64,000 nt of DNA. Source: Aquabacterium sp. Lineage in GTDB: Bacteria; Pseudomonadota; Gammaproteobacteria; Burkholderiales; Burkholderiaceae_C. Below the pieces are notes generated by a model. It did no database searches and had not been told where the DNA came from. It was given only the letters and a program-made list of their open reading frames with translations. Position 1 is the stretch's first letter, and each line of letters begins with the position of its first letter. Where the stretch lies: the NCBI RefSeq assembly GCF_016234775.1, contig NZ_JACRAH010000009.1:80584-144583 (forward strand). Direction: 5' to 3'. Position numbers and translations under genes: made by a program. This document shows positions 27,832-36,978 of this stretch, one piece after another.

Positions 27832-28509
27832 ATGAGCAACACCTCTTCCAATGACACGTTGGCCCAGGACTTCGTGGCCTTCGCAGTGCAATCCAAGGTG
27901 CTGCGTTTCGGGGAATTCAAGACCAAGGCGGGGCGCCTGTCGCCCTATTTCTTCAACGCCGGCTTGTTCGATGACGGCGCCAAGCTCGGCCGTCTGGCGC
28001 AATTCTATGCACGTCGGCTGATCGCGTCCGGCGTCGAGTTCGACATGTTGTTCGGGCCTGCCTACAAGGGCATCACCCTGGCGGCGGCCGTGTCGATCGA
28101 ACTGGCGCGCCTGGGCCACAACAAGCCCTTTGCCTACAACCGCAAGGAAGCCAAGGACCACGGCGAAGGCGGCACCCTGGTGGGCGCGCCCGTGCAGGGC
28201 CGCGTGCTGATCATCGACGATGTGATCTCCGCCGGCACCTCGGTGCGCGAGTCGATCGACCTGATCATCAAGGCGGGTGCCAAGCCGGCTGGCGTCACCA
28301 TTGCCCTGGACCGCCAGGAAAAAGCCACGGCCAACGGACAGGACGCCGCGGAGAGCGCTGTGCAGCAGGTGGAACAGCACTACGGCTTGCCCGTTGTTGC
28401 CATCGCCACGCTGGGTGATTTGTTGCAGTATCTGCAGACGGAGTCCGACCCTGCCTTGACAGCATTTCACCCTGCGGTGCTGGCTTATCGTCAACGTTAT
28501 GGCGTCTGA
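27832..28509 (+). CDS. pyrE: orotate phosphoribosyltransferase
   Basis: This 225-residue enzyme converts orotate and PRPP to orotidine monophosphate in pyrimidine synthesis. The PRPP motif VLIIDDVISAGTSVRES is clear (about residues 124-140) and FGPAYKGI is typical of PyrE. The ATG at 27832 (MSNTSSND) is used; a GTG upstream would overlap xth. Its promoter must lie within the start of the divergent xth gene. Confidence 0.95.
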   Translation: MSNTSSNDTLAQDFVAFAVQSKVLRFGEFKTKAGRLSPYFFNAGLFDDGAKLGRLAQFYARRLIASGVEFDMLFGPAYKGITLAAAVSIELARLGHNKPFAYNRKEAKDHGEGGTLVGAPVQGRVLIIDDVISAGTSVRESIDLIIKAGAKPAGVTIALDRQEKATANGQDAAESAVQQVEQHYGLPVVAIATLGDLLQYLQTESDPALTAFHPAVLAYRQRYGV

Positions 28510-28584
28510 TCCGTTTAGAACTAATATTGACAATTGAACTGATCAGAATGCGGCGTGCTGGAGCGCGCCACACACGGAGCCACG

Positions 28585-29283
28585 ATGACGTTTGAGTTGG
28601 GAGCCCTTGAGCGCATGGCCATCACCGGCAAGGTGGTGCGCCAGGCTGCGGCGTGTGGCGTTCTGCTCCTGGTGGCATCGGCAAGCTGGGCTGCGCCTGG
28701 CATTTACTCGTGTGTGGATTCATCCGGCAAGAAGTACACCTCCGATCGGCCGATCCGGGAGTGCCTGGATCGCGAGCAGCGCGTGCTCAACAAGGACGGT
28801 TCCCAGAAGCAGACTGTGCCGCCACGCATGAACGCGGAAGAGCGCGCGCTGGCTGAAGAGCGCCAGCACCAGAAGGCGCTGGCAGATGCTGCTCAGAAGG
28901 ATGCCATCCGGCGCGATCGCAACCTGATGCTGCGCTATCCCAATGAGGCTGCGCACAACAAGGCGCGCGAGGCCGTGATCGATGATCTGCGTCGCGGCAT
29001 TGATGCGTCCGAATTGCATCTCAAGGAATTGCAATCTGACCGCAAGCCCTTGCTGGATGAGGCCGAGTTCTACAAGGGCAAGCGTCTGCCGTTCAAGCTC
29101 AAGACCCGGCTGGAAGCCAATGACGCCCAGCAGCAGGCTCAAAAGGACATCATCACGCAGCAGACCGCCGAGATTGCGCGTGTGAATGCCTTGTATGACG
29201 CCGAACTGGCGCGATTGCGGCGCTTGTGGGGCGGGGCAGTGCCGGGGTCCGGTCCGTCAGCCTCTGACGCTGTTCAGCGCTGA
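28585..29283 (+). CDS. exported DUF4124-type protein
   Basis: This 232-residue protein has a signal peptide (hydrophobic VLLLVASASWA), then a DUF4124-type motif (GIYSCVDSSGKKYTSDRP and the following Cys). The rest is a charged, Gln/Ala-rich helical region (about 80-220) that is probably a coiled coil. GGAG lies 5 bases before the ATG at 28585; a second ATG at 28615 would give a shorter signal. It lies 75 bases after pyrE. The function is unknown. Confidence 0.75.
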   Translation: MTFELGALERMAITGKVVRQAAACGVLLLVASASWAAPGIYSCVDSSGKKYTSDRPIRECLDREQRVLNKDGSQKQTVPPRMNAEERALAEERQHQKALADAAQKDAIRRDRNLMLRYPNEAAHNKAREAVIDDLRRGIDASELHLKELQSDRKPLLDEAEFYKGKRLPFKLKTRLEANDAQQQAQKDIITQQTAEIARVNALYDAELARLRRLWGGAVPGSGPSASDAVQR

Positions 29284-29286
29284 TGC

Positions 29287-30327
29287 TCACCGGCGCGTCA
29301 CCCGCCCTTGTCGGAAGTGCCGCGGTGACAAGCCGCTCCAGCGCTTGAACGCCCTGGAAAAACACGAAGGCTCCGCATAGCCCAATCGCTCGGCGATATC
29401 CTCCACGGTCATGTCGGTGGTGTGCAGCAACTCTTCCGCCAGCACGCGGCGCGCATCATCGGCCAGCGCTTCAAACACCACGCCCTCATCGGCGAGCCGC
29501 CGCCGCAAGGTGCGCACGCTCATCTGCATTGAATCGGCCACTTGCAGCATGGTGGGCATGGCGCGGCTGTGCATCATCAGCTGATCGCGGATGCGCCCGG
29601 CCAGACCGCCTTGCAGCTTGCGCCGGGTCAGCAGCCGCTGGCATTCATCCTCGCACAGCTGGAGTGCGGCCGCATCCCCTTGAGGCAGCGGCAGTTGCGC
29701 CAAAGCCTGGCTGATGCCTACCCGGTTCTGGGCCTGATTGAAAACCGGCGCATGCCCGTAGAGCGCTTCGATCCGGTCCGCGTAAGCCGGGCGCGGTCGC
29801 CTGAGTTCGAGCCGCGTCAAGGGCAGTTGCATGGGCAGCACGTCACGCTGCAGTTGCAGGATCATGGTGCTGTCGCGGTCAACGAAAAAGTCCCGCACGT
29901 CTTCGGGCACGTCCTTGTCTTCGCAGATCAGCAGGGCCTCGTCGGCCGTGTCGGCCATGACGGGCTGGCAGAACGCACAGGTCAGGCGCGTGTAGCGGAT
30001 GCCGACCTCCACCGCCTTCCACGCGCTCGGGCTGCTTTGCAGCGCGAAGCCCCAGATGCCGAAGGTGGTGGGGTGGTAGCGCAGCCCGGCGTCCAGGCCC
30101 AGGCCGATGTCGGGGCCCAGGTGCCTGAGCAGATTGCGTGCGACTTGCATTTCCTGCATGGCCTCGACCATGCGCTCGGGCTGGGCCAGTTGCAGCTCGC
30201 TCAGGCCCGTGCCGGCCAGGCAGTCACGCGCGCTCAAGCCATGTTCGCGCCCCAGGCCGAACAGGATGCGGGTGCTGGCAATGTTGCGTGGGAAATCCCA
30301 GCGGGGGCGGTTGGGTGACATGGCCAT
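29287..30327 (-). CDS. AraC-family transcriptional regulator
   Basis: This 346-residue DNA-binding protein has an N-terminal AraC arabinose-binding-type domain and two C-terminal helix-turn-helix motifs (about 245-345), with MSVRTLRRRLADEG and VEDIAERLGYAEPSCFSRAF. The second helix-turn-helix shows the AraC signature. It is divergent from the PF10118-type hydrolase gene, so it probably controls that gene. The inducer is unknown; regulators of this type often respond to lipids or aromatic compounds. Confidence 0.85.
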   Translation of the reverse strand: MAMSPNRPRWDFPRNIASTRILFGLGREHGLSARDCLAGTGLSELQLAQPERMVEAMQEMQVARNLLRHLGPDIGLGLDAGLRYHPTTFGIWGFALQSSPSAWKAVEVGIRYTRLTCAFCQPVMADTADEALLICEDKDVPEDVRDFFVDRDSTMILQLQRDVLPMQLPLTRLELRRPRPAYADRIEALYGHAPVFNQAQNRVGISQALAQLPLPQGDAAALQLCEDECQRLLTRRKLQGGLAGRIRDQLMMHSRAMPTMLQVADSMQMSVRTLRRRLADEGVVFEALADDARRVLAEELLHTTDMTVEDIAERLGYAEPSCFSRAFKRWSGLSPRHFRQGRVTRR

Positions 30328-30451
30328 GGCGGTTGAAACGTGTGGCCTCAAATGTCAAGTTGGGGCCGCATACGCCATTCTCGCCGAGGGGGGCGCTGTT
30401 TACGCTGAAGGCTGTCACTTCTTGCCCCAAGTACAGCTTGACCTGCCTGCC

Positions 30452-31378
30452 ATGAACGCACTTACCGGTTCCACTTCACCGACCCACCTGGCACCTCGCA
30501 AGGTGCAGTTCGACTGGTCTGACGTGCCCTTGCACTGGATCCCCGATCAGCCCTTTGCCAGCCATTTTCTGAGCCAGTTGCACATGATGTTGCCCATTGG
30601 CGAGTTCTGGTTCTGCAAGCTGTTCAACCAGGCCTTGCCGCTGGTGCGCGACGAGCGCCTGGCTGAAGATGTCAATGCCTTCATTCGCCAGGAAGCCGTG
30701 CATGCGCGATCCCATCAGGGCGCGTCGAAACATTATCTGGGTGCGCATGGCATCGAGACGCAAAGCTTCATCGATCGTGTGACCTGGCTGTTTCAGGAGG
30801 GGCCTTTGTCAGATGAGCCCTTTGGCCGGCCCTTGCCCAAGTGGCTGGCTCGGCGGTGGCTGATCTTCCGCCTGGGCATCATCGCCAACATCGAGCACAC
30901 GACCTGCACGGTGGGCACATACATCCTGCGCAATCAGCGATGGGATGAGGTGGGGGCTGACGAGACCGTGCTGGACATCCTGCGTTGGCATTGCGCCGAA
31001 GAGGTCGAGCACCGCTGCGTGGCCTTCGATCTGTACCGCCATCTGGGTGGCCACTACGCCACGCGCTGGGTGCACAAATTGATCTGGATCCCCTGGTTTC
31101 TGTACGTGTATGCGCGTGGTGTGGAGCACATCGTGCGTCAGGATCCTGCCTTCAAGGGACGTGGGGCCGGGCCCTTCAGCCTGTCGTTCTGGCGGCAATG
31201 GCGCCGAGCTGGCAAGGGCGGCTTTCTGCCTGGCATCGGCTGGTTCCTCAAGGAGGAGTTGCGTTACCTGAAGCCACGTTATGAGCCCGTGGATGAGGGC
31301 GACACCGCCGAGGCCCTGGCCTATATGGCGCGTTCACAGGGCGTGCGTGCGGGTGCCATGGCGGTGGGCCGCTGGTAG
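30452..31378 (+). CDS. PF10118-type predicted metal-dependent hydrolase
   Basis: This 308-residue protein matches the uncharacterised metal-dependent hydrolase family PF10118. The sequence is helical with repeated Glu/His pairs, as in ferritin-like di-metal proteins: FIRQEAVHARSHQ (about 74-86), NIEHTTCTVG and CAEEVEHRCVAFDLY (about 180-194). The last part has aromatic, membrane-like stretches (WIPWFLYVYARG). A paralogue lies at 40712 inside the gatCAB operon. The ATG at 30452 is used. It may be controlled by the divergent AraC regulator. The substrate is unknown. Confidence 0.78.
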   Translation: MNALTGSTSPTHLAPRKVQFDWSDVPLHWIPDQPFASHFLSQLHMMLPIGEFWFCKLFNQALPLVRDERLAEDVNAFIRQEAVHARSHQGASKHYLGAHGIETQSFIDRVTWLFQEGPLSDEPFGRPLPKWLARRWLIFRLGIIANIEHTTCTVGTYILRNQRWDEVGADETVLDILRWHCAEEVEHRCVAFDLYRHLGGHYATRWVHKLIWIPWFLYVYARGVEHIVRQDPAFKGRGAGPFSLSFWRQWRRAGKGGFLPGIGWFLKEELRYLKPRYEPVDEGDTAEALAYMARSQGVRAGAMAVGRW

Positions 31379-31427
31379 GTGGCTGGTGCGGCGTCCTCCA
31401 GCCTGGTGCCGAGCTTCGCCGCGCCCA

Positions 31428-31871
31428 TCAGATGATGGCAGCCAGTGCGCGCCAGGTGTAGGCCAAAGCTACTGCCGTCACCAGCAGCACGCTGAGCGCG
31501 CCAGCGGCACCGGTGTCATCGACCTCGGCCGGGTTCAGGCGGCTGCGGGCGATTTCGCGGTGGATCATGAACACGGGCAGGGCGGCACTGAAGGCGATCA
31601 GCAGGGAGGCTGGCAAGTACCAGAAGTAGCCGCCCATCTTCAGGCGGCGGCCTTCGGTCAGCATCCAGCGCCACACCACGGCGAACACGAACATGATGTC
31701 CACCGTGATGAAGCGGCTGGCCGCATTGACCAACGTATCCTGCCAGAAGTGCACATTGCCTTGCACGATACCCAGCGACAGGTAGGGCTTGAGTTGGGCG
31801 GCCGTGCCGGTCAGAGCGGCCACGGCGATCAGGCCGTAGAAAACGCACAGGGCGGTCTGTTTGCTGTTCAT
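31428..31871 (-). CDS. DUF2834 membrane protein
   Basis: This 147-residue protein has about four transmembrane helices (LCVFYGLIAVAALTG, FITVDIMFVFAVVW, FWYLPASLLIAFSAALPV, LSVLLVTAVALAYTW) and matches DUF2834-type proteins. It starts within the 4-base overlap with the stop of the AraC gene at 31868, so it is coupled to the regulator. Confidence 0.72.
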   Translation of the reverse strand: MNSKQTALCVFYGLIAVAALTGTAAQLKPYLSLGIVQGNVHFWQDTLVNAASRFITVDIMFVFAVVWRWMLTEGRRLKMGGYFWYLPASLLIAFSAALPVFMIHREIARSRLNPAEVDDTGAAGALSVLLVTAVALAYTWRALAAII

Positions 31872-32947
31872 GTGTCGGACCCTTGCGTGGATTCTGTGTG
31901 GATGGGGGTGTCAGCGTTGCCGGGGCCGCCGCGCAGTTGCGATGGCGTCTTGCCTGTGGCGCGTTTGAAAGCGCGCGTGAAGGCGGCGGCATCGGCAAAG
32001 CCTGCTGCGTGAGCAATTTGCGCGATGGTCTTGTCGGTCTCCAGCAGCAAGACCTCGGCGTATTCGATGCCAACTTCCGTGCGCAGTTGCGGCAAGGTGG
32101 TGCCTTCGTCTTTCAGGCGGCGGCTCAAGGTGCGGGGTGACATGGCCAGCGCTTCAGCCAGGGCATCGGCGTCCAGCAACTGCTTCTGGCGCACGGCGGT
32201 CTGCAGGCGGCGCTTGACCTCGCGCGATGTGGGTTTCGTGTCCTGGCGAGCCTGGCTTTGCTGCTCCAGCGTGGCTTTCATCAGCAGGTGCGAGGCGCGG
32301 CTGGGGGCCATCAGCGGGATGTTCAGATCCTGCCTGGGCACCACGAACTTGTTCTGCCTGGCATTGAACACGAACTTCACGCCGAAGGCGGCTTCGTACT
32401 CGGCCGGATCGCCCATGGGGCTGTGCATCAGGTAGACCGTGCCACCGGAGATGGGCCGGGTCAGGAAGGGCATGATCTTCAGCGGTGCCAGCACCACGGT
32501 TTCCGTGAAGAAGTCGTTGACGGGGCCGAAGTCGTACTTGCGCTCGATGATGACGTGCGCCTCATCGCCCACATCCTGGCGCCGCATCTCGAACGCAGGC
32601 ATCACCAGTGACGAATACTTGAGCGCCCCTTGCAAGGCCTCACCCAGGTTGGCCGACGTGATGGCCAGCATGCCCACCGGGCCATGTGTGGTCACCGGGA
32701 AGTGGGCCATGAAGGTGACCAGCGGCGGCGGACCGGGCGGGCACTGGGCCAGGAAGTGCGCCAGTGCACGCTGCATCTGCAGGCCATTGATGGTCTGCCA
32801 GGGCATGAAGGGCCGGGGCAGCTCGATGCCGCAATAGCGGTACAGCTCCTCCACGTCCTGATGCAGGTCGCGGGCGAGCGCTTCCCCGATCTCCATGTAC
32901 TGGATGGGGAAGGTCAGGCTCTTGAGTATGCGGTCTGAACTCACCAT
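31868..32947 (-). CDS. AraC-family transcriptional regulator
   Basis: This 359-residue protein has an arabinose-binding-type N-terminal domain (AITSANLGEALQGALKYSSL is typical) and a C-terminal AraC helix-turn-helix pair (about 255-345: MSPRTLSRRLKDEG and IAQIAHAAGFADAAAFTRAF). It is clearly a paralogue of the regulator at 35654. It lies 14 bases after the DUF2306 gene and overlaps the DUF2834 gene by 4 bases. Confidence 0.85.
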   Translation of the reverse strand: MVSSDRILKSLTFPIQYMEIGEALARDLHQDVEELYRYCGIELPRPFMPWQTINGLQMQRALAHFLAQCPPGPPPLVTFMAHFPVTTHGPVGMLAITSANLGEALQGALKYSSLVMPAFEMRRQDVGDEAHVIIERKYDFGPVNDFFTETVVLAPLKIMPFLTRPISGGTVYLMHSPMGDPAEYEAAFGVKFVFNARQNKFVVPRQDLNIPLMAPSRASHLLMKATLEQQSQARQDTKPTSREVKRRLQTAVRQKQLLDADALAEALAMSPRTLSRRLKDEGTTLPQLRTEVGIEYAEVLLLETDKTIAQIAHAAGFADAAAFTRAFKRATGKTPSQLRGGPGNADTPIHTESTQGSDT

Positions 32948-32961
32948 GGGCCGATGCGTGT

Positions 32962-34536
32962 TTATCGGGCCAGTTTACTGTGCGTGGCTTCGCTGAACAG
33001 GGCGTACACGAAAGCGCCCATCAGCAGCATCCATTCGCCATAGCTGGCCATGCGGAAGACGTGGCCCTCCTGCACGAACTGCGGGTCGATGGGCTGCGCG
33101 CCAATCAGCGGCAGGGCCCAGTAGAAGCTGGGTGTGGCCACCAGGCAGGCGATCACGAACACGCCCCATTCCTTGACCCAGACATGGCGCTTTGTGACCA
33201 GTGCAAAGGCCAGCAGGGCGGACAACAGCAGCGTCACGCTGCCGCCAAACAGGTAGATGGCACCGCCAGCGAGGGTGGCAAAGCTGGGCAGACCCATCTG
33301 CACGCCCCATTGCACCAACACCGCGCCCACAGCACCGCCTGCGGCGGCCAGTGCCCAGCCGCTGAGGCCCATGTAGCGGGCCGGTGAGGCCTTGGCCACA
33401 AAGGCCGTCCACATCAGATGCGCACCAGCGATCAGGCCCAGCAAGGTGGCGATCGTGAACAGTTGGCGTGTGGCGGCTTGCGCCACGATCACCTGGTCTT
33501 CCAGCTGGATGACGCCAGCAGGGATCCATTGCGCGGCGTGTTCGATGTGTTGCAGGCCAGGCTGCAACAGGTAGTGTTGAACGGTGGTGGCGCCGGCAGC
33601 CAGGAGCACCAGCGGGCTCAGCATGGCCAGCAGGCGGCCCGCGCTGGCGTACAGGCCAAAGGGCTGCGCCACCTTCTGTGCGGAGGCGGCCGAGCGGTCA
33701 GCCTGCAGCCAGCGGTTGATCGTGAACAGGCCGTAGCCGATCATCACCGTCAGCGGCACCAGCACGCCGGTGACAGCGTAGTTGCCTTCCAGCTGGCGCA
33801 TGTCCTGCGGGCCGAACATGCCGAAGGCCAGCCAGCCGTAGCGCTGGATGGGTGCGGTCAGCAGCAGGCCGAAGTTCAGGCACATGAAGGCCTGGTGCTG
33901 GGCAATGCGCTTTTGCAGCATCGAGTAGATCGCCATCCACAAGGTCACCGTCACGCCAATGGCCAGCGCCCACAGGCCCACGTAAAAGGTGAGGTGGTCA
34001 TAGATGTCCACCACGGCTGTGCGCGACAGGTAGATCATCGCGGCGATCATGGCCGATTGCGCAGCCAGGATGTAGAGCCCACCGAAGGCACGGTGCCACA
34101 GCGGGAAGCGGCGGCGGAAAGCCGGCCAGAACTGCAGGGCACCGAAGAGCATGCAGACCCCACCCAGCGCGTTGTGGATGGACAAGGTGATGCCGTTGAA
34201 TTTGGGCATCAGCGCGTAGTGGATGGCCGGCTCGCTCAGACCGTCCTTGCCAAAGCTGTATTGGGGTGAGCTGTGCTTGCGCAGGAAGTCAAAGCCGATG
34301 CCACTGTGTTCGGCCGCTGATCCGCTGCTGTCGCCTGCTTCGGCGGCGCGCTGCATCTCGATGCGCTTGGCCGCCACCTCGGCGTTGCCGGCGCCCTTGT
34401 AGTTCACGATGCCCGTGTCGATGGCCACGACGCCATACAGCAGCATGGCCAGCGCCAGCACGACGGCGATGGCGCGCACCAGCCAGGCGCCCTTCATGGC
34501 GGGGGTGGAGATGGGGGTATCGGCGGCAAGGCTCAT
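32962..34536 (-). CDS. multi-pass membrane protein with DUF2306
   Basis: This 524-residue protein has an N-terminal helix, a soluble stretch, then ten or more hydrophobic helices. The region GITLSIHNALGGVCMLFGAL and FPLWHRAFGGLYILAA with paired His is typical of DUF2306 proteins, which have no assigned function. It probably starts an operon with the AraC and DUF2834 genes downstream. A 39-base repeat (34589-34627) ends about 53 bases before its ATG. Confidence 0.78.
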   Translation of the reverse strand: MSLAADTPISTPAMKGAWLVRAIAVVLALAMLLYGVVAIDTGIVNYKGAGNAEVAAKRIEMQRAAEAGDSSGSAAEHSGIGFDFLRKHSSPQYSFGKDGLSEPAIHYALMPKFNGITLSIHNALGGVCMLFGALQFWPAFRRRFPLWHRAFGGLYILAAQSAMIAAMIYLSRTAVVDIYDHLTFYVGLWALAIGVTVTLWMAIYSMLQKRIAQHQAFMCLNFGLLLTAPIQRYGWLAFGMFGPQDMRQLEGNYAVTGVLVPLTVMIGYGLFTINRWLQADRSAASAQKVAQPFGLYASAGRLLAMLSPLVLLAAGATTVQHYLLQPGLQHIEHAAQWIPAGVIQLEDQVIVAQAATRQLFTIATLLGLIAGAHLMWTAFVAKASPARYMGLSGWALAAAGGAVGAVLVQWGVQMGLPSFATLAGGAIYLFGGSVTLLLSALLAFALVTKRHVWVKEWGVFVIACLVATPSFYWALPLIGAQPIDPQFVQEGHVFRMASYGEWMLLMGAFVYALFSEATHSKLAR

Positions 34537-34588
34537 GGTGGTCCTGTCGAGGTGCGGGCGGATGATGGCGTGATGCTAAGGATGGCGA

Positions 34589-34627
34589 CTTGACCTTATC
34601 GGCCAATGGTGTGCTCGAATGGCCATG
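34589..34627. repeat. 39-base repeat, copy 1
   Basis: This block matches 35672-35710 at 36 of 39 positions. It contains TTGACCTTATCGGCCAA, a near dyad (TTGACC / GGTCAA in copy 2), then TGGTGTGCTCGA. It lies upstream of the DUF2306 gene and is a candidate operator. Confidence 0.6.
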
Positions 34628-34714
34628 CTTTTGCCTGCTCAGGTCGCCGGTGTCAGCGAATATTCAGCCCGGTCTGCCTGCCGCCATTGGCGGCCGCAGG
34701 CAGACCAGTCTGGG

Positions 34715-35536
34715 TTAACGGGCGCGACGGCGGCGAGCCGCCAGGCCCAGGCCAGCCAAGCCCAGGCCCATCAGCGCGTAGGTGGATGGCTCAGGAACCG
34801 CGGGCGTGACCTTGAGGCTGACGGTCGACACGATGGTGCCGAAGTCGGTCACTGTCTTCAGCGAGGTGATGCCGTTGGCAGTCAGGCCCATGGCTGTGGC
34901 GAACAAGTCGAATGCTGCCGGGTTGATGGTCAGGCCAGAGCGGGTGTTGGTGAGGGACATCACGCCGCCGCCAGCAGATGCGAGTGACAGGTCCAGCGCG
35001 GTAGGACCGGTGACGGTGGCGATGTCCCACAGCCAGACATTGTTCCGTGTGCCCACGCCGTTGGCGCCGACCAGGTCCGCGTAGACCTTCCTGGCGGTCA
35101 GGTCGACGCTCAGGTTGAGAATCTTCAGCGAGCCACCGGTGGTGGAGATGTTGGTCGTCAGGGCGCTTTGCAGCGAACCACCCGCTGTGCCCGCGCCAGT
35201 CACCGTCAGGGTCGTGCCGGTGAGGTCGGCGCTCAGCGAGGTGACAGGTGCCGCGGCCGAGGCCGACGAGATCGACACCACCTTGGTGGCCGCATTGGTC
35301 TTGTAGGTCACGGTGGTGGTGGCGGGCGCCACGCCAGCGACTTGCACCTTGCCCGCGTTCAATGCCCCGATCAAGGTGCTGGAGAACGTCAGCGTGTCCG
35401 TGCCTATCAGGTCTGACAGGGTGTAGCCGGACTCCGTCACGGTGCCATTGGCAAGCAGGGAGACACTGTTGGCGTTCGCCACGCCGGCTGCGACGAAGGC
35501 AGCCGTGGCCACCAGGGTTTTCATTGCAAATTTCAT
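34715..35536 (-). CDS. PEP-CTERM sorted exported protein
   Basis: This 273-residue protein has a signal peptide (ending near AGVANA) and a C-terminal PEP-CTERM signal: PEPSTYALMGLGLAGLGLAA followed by RRRRAR. Exosortase would cut this and attach the protein to the cell surface. The middle is Thr/Ser/Ala-rich beta repeats with no recognised enzyme domain. The ATG at 35536 is preferred; no clear ribosome-binding site. No exosortase gene is in the window. Confidence 0.88.
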   Translation of the reverse strand: MKFAMKTLVATAAFVAAGVANANSVSLLANGTVTESGYTLSDLIGTDTLTFSSTLIGALNAGKVQVAGVAPATTTVTYKTNAATKVVSISSASAAAPVTSLSADLTGTTLTVTGAGTAGGSLQSALTTNISTTGGSLKILNLSVDLTARKVYADLVGANGVGTRNNVWLWDIATVTGPTALDLSLASAGGGVMSLTNTRSGLTINPAAFDLFATAMGLTANGITSLKTVTDFGTIVSTVSLKVTPAVPEPSTYALMGLGLAGLGLAARRRRAR

Positions 35537-35653
35537 ATGGGTTACTGCTTCTTCAGACAATGCTGTCTATTTGGTTGAATCTGCTCGTGCCGCCGCAAGT
35601 GGGTTTGAGGTTCTGCCCCCAGGCGGACCCTGCGGCCGATCCGTCGGGTGGGC

Positions 35654-36778
35654 TCATTCTGGATTTGGGGGCTTGACCTTATCGGTCAATGGTGTGCTCG
35701 ATTCGCCATGTTGCGGGGGCCCTGACGAGGGCACGGTGGCCTCCCTCCGGGTGCCCTGGCGAAGCTGTGTGGGGGTGCGGCCCGTGCCGCGCCTGAAGGC
35801 TCGCGTAAAGGCGGCCGCATCCTGAAATCCTGATGCGTTGGCAATCTGCAGGATGCTCTTGCTCGTCTCCAGCAGCAGTACTTCGGCGTAGGCGATGCTG
35901 GCTTCGGTGCGCAACTGAGGCAGGGTCGTGCCCTCTTGTTGCAGGCGTCGGCTCAGTGTTCGGGCTGAGATCGCCAGTGCTTGGGCGATCTTGGCCAGGT
36001 CGATCAACAGGTTTTCGCGCACGGCCTTGTCCAGCAGGCGCCGTACTTCCTGGGTTACGGGGCGGCTTTGTGGGCGCAGTTGCTGTTGCTGCTCCAGTGT
36101 GGCCTTCATCAGCATGTGAGAGGTGCGGCTGGGCGCCAGCAAGGGGATGCTCAGGTCTTCGCGTGCCAGCACGATCTTGTCTTGCTGGCTGTTGAAGAGG
36201 AAGCGGGCGTTGAAGGCCTGTTCGTAGTCGGCGACCGGGCCCAGGGGGGCGTGCCTGAAGTGCACTTCCGGCAGATGTGTCGGCAGCCGGCTCAGAAAGG
36301 GGCCGATCTGCAGGAAGGCCGCCACGACGGTCTCGGTGAAAAAGTCATTGACCTCGCCAAAGTCGTGCTGGCGTTCAAAGACCATGTGCACCTGATCGTG
36401 TACGTCATGGCGGCGCATGGCGTAGGCAGGCATCACCAGAGACGAATAGTCCAGCGCGCCCTGCAGGGCTTCACCCATGTTGCGGGCGGTGATCGCCAGC
36501 ACGCCAATGGGGCCGTGCGTGGTGACGGCGCAGTGCGCCATGTAGCTCACCAGGGGCGGCACCCCGGCTGTGTGGGTTTGCAGAAATCTGGCCATCGCCC
36601 GCTGCATTTGCTTGCCGTTGATGGTCTGCCAGGGCAGGGCCACCCTCGGGTAGGTGACGCCGCAAAATTGATAGAACTCGGCCACGTCCAGTCCTTTTTC
36701 CCGCACGATGGATTCACCCGCGTCCAGATAGCTGGCAGGGAAGGACAGGCTCTGAAGGATGCGGTCCGGGTCGGGCAT
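35654..36778 (-). CDS. AraC-family transcriptional regulator
   Basis: This 374-residue protein is a close paralogue of the regulator at 31868: the same arabinose-binding-type N-terminal domain (NMGEALQGALDYSSL) and a C-terminal AraC pair (about 255-345: ISARTLSRRLQQEG and ILQIANASGFQDAAAFTRAF). The C-terminal tail is Pro/Thr-rich and its last bases overlap copy 2 of the 39-base repeat. It is divergent from the hydrolase operon at 36979. Confidence 0.85.
   Translation of the reverse strand: MPDPDRILQSLSFPASYLDAGESIVREKGLDVAEFYQFCGVTYPRVALPWQTINGKQMQRAMARFLQTHTAGVPPLVSYMAHCAVTTHGPIGVLAITARNMGEALQGALDYSSLVMPAYAMRRHDVHDQVHMVFERQHDFGEVNDFFTETVVAAFLQIGPFLSRLPTHLPEVHFRHAPLGPVADYEQAFNARFLFNSQQDKIVLAREDLSIPLLAPSRTSHMLMKATLEQQQQLRPQSRPVTQEVRRLLDKAVRENLLIDLAKIAQALAISARTLSRRLQQEGTTLPQLRTEASIAYAEVLLLETSKSILQIANASGFQDAAAFTRAFRRGTGRTPTQLRQGTRREATVPSSGPPQHGESSTPLTDKVKPPNPE
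35672..35710. repeat. 39-base repeat, copy 2
   Basis: Second copy of the 34589-34627 repeat with a perfect TTGACC-TTATC-GGTCAA dyad. It overlaps the 3' end of the AraC gene and lies about 136 bases upstream of the PEP-CTERM gene. Confidence 0.6.
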
Positions 36779-36835
36779 GGCGGCGGTGGTGGCTTGATGA
36801 GTGGCCTCAGCTTAGGCAGGTGTAGCGTGCCTGAA

Positions 36836-36854
36836 CGGTCAATCATGTGCCTCA
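36836..36854. promoter_or_regulatory. partial third copy of the repeat motif
   Basis: CGGTCAATCATGTGCCTCA shares CGGTCAAT-N2-TGTGC with the two longer repeats. It lies in the 200-base divergent region between the AraC gene (36778) and the hydrolase gene (36979), where a regulator site is expected. Confidence 0.45.
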
Positions 36855-36978
36855 GGCGCCAGGCTGGTGTCGTGTGCATGTTGACGCGTTCGGCACGGCA
36901 TTGGCGTTTCAGGCATGGTCAGCGCTGCTGAAATACGGGCTGGTTTCTTCAGACAGATCAATTTCCCAGGAGTTGGCC

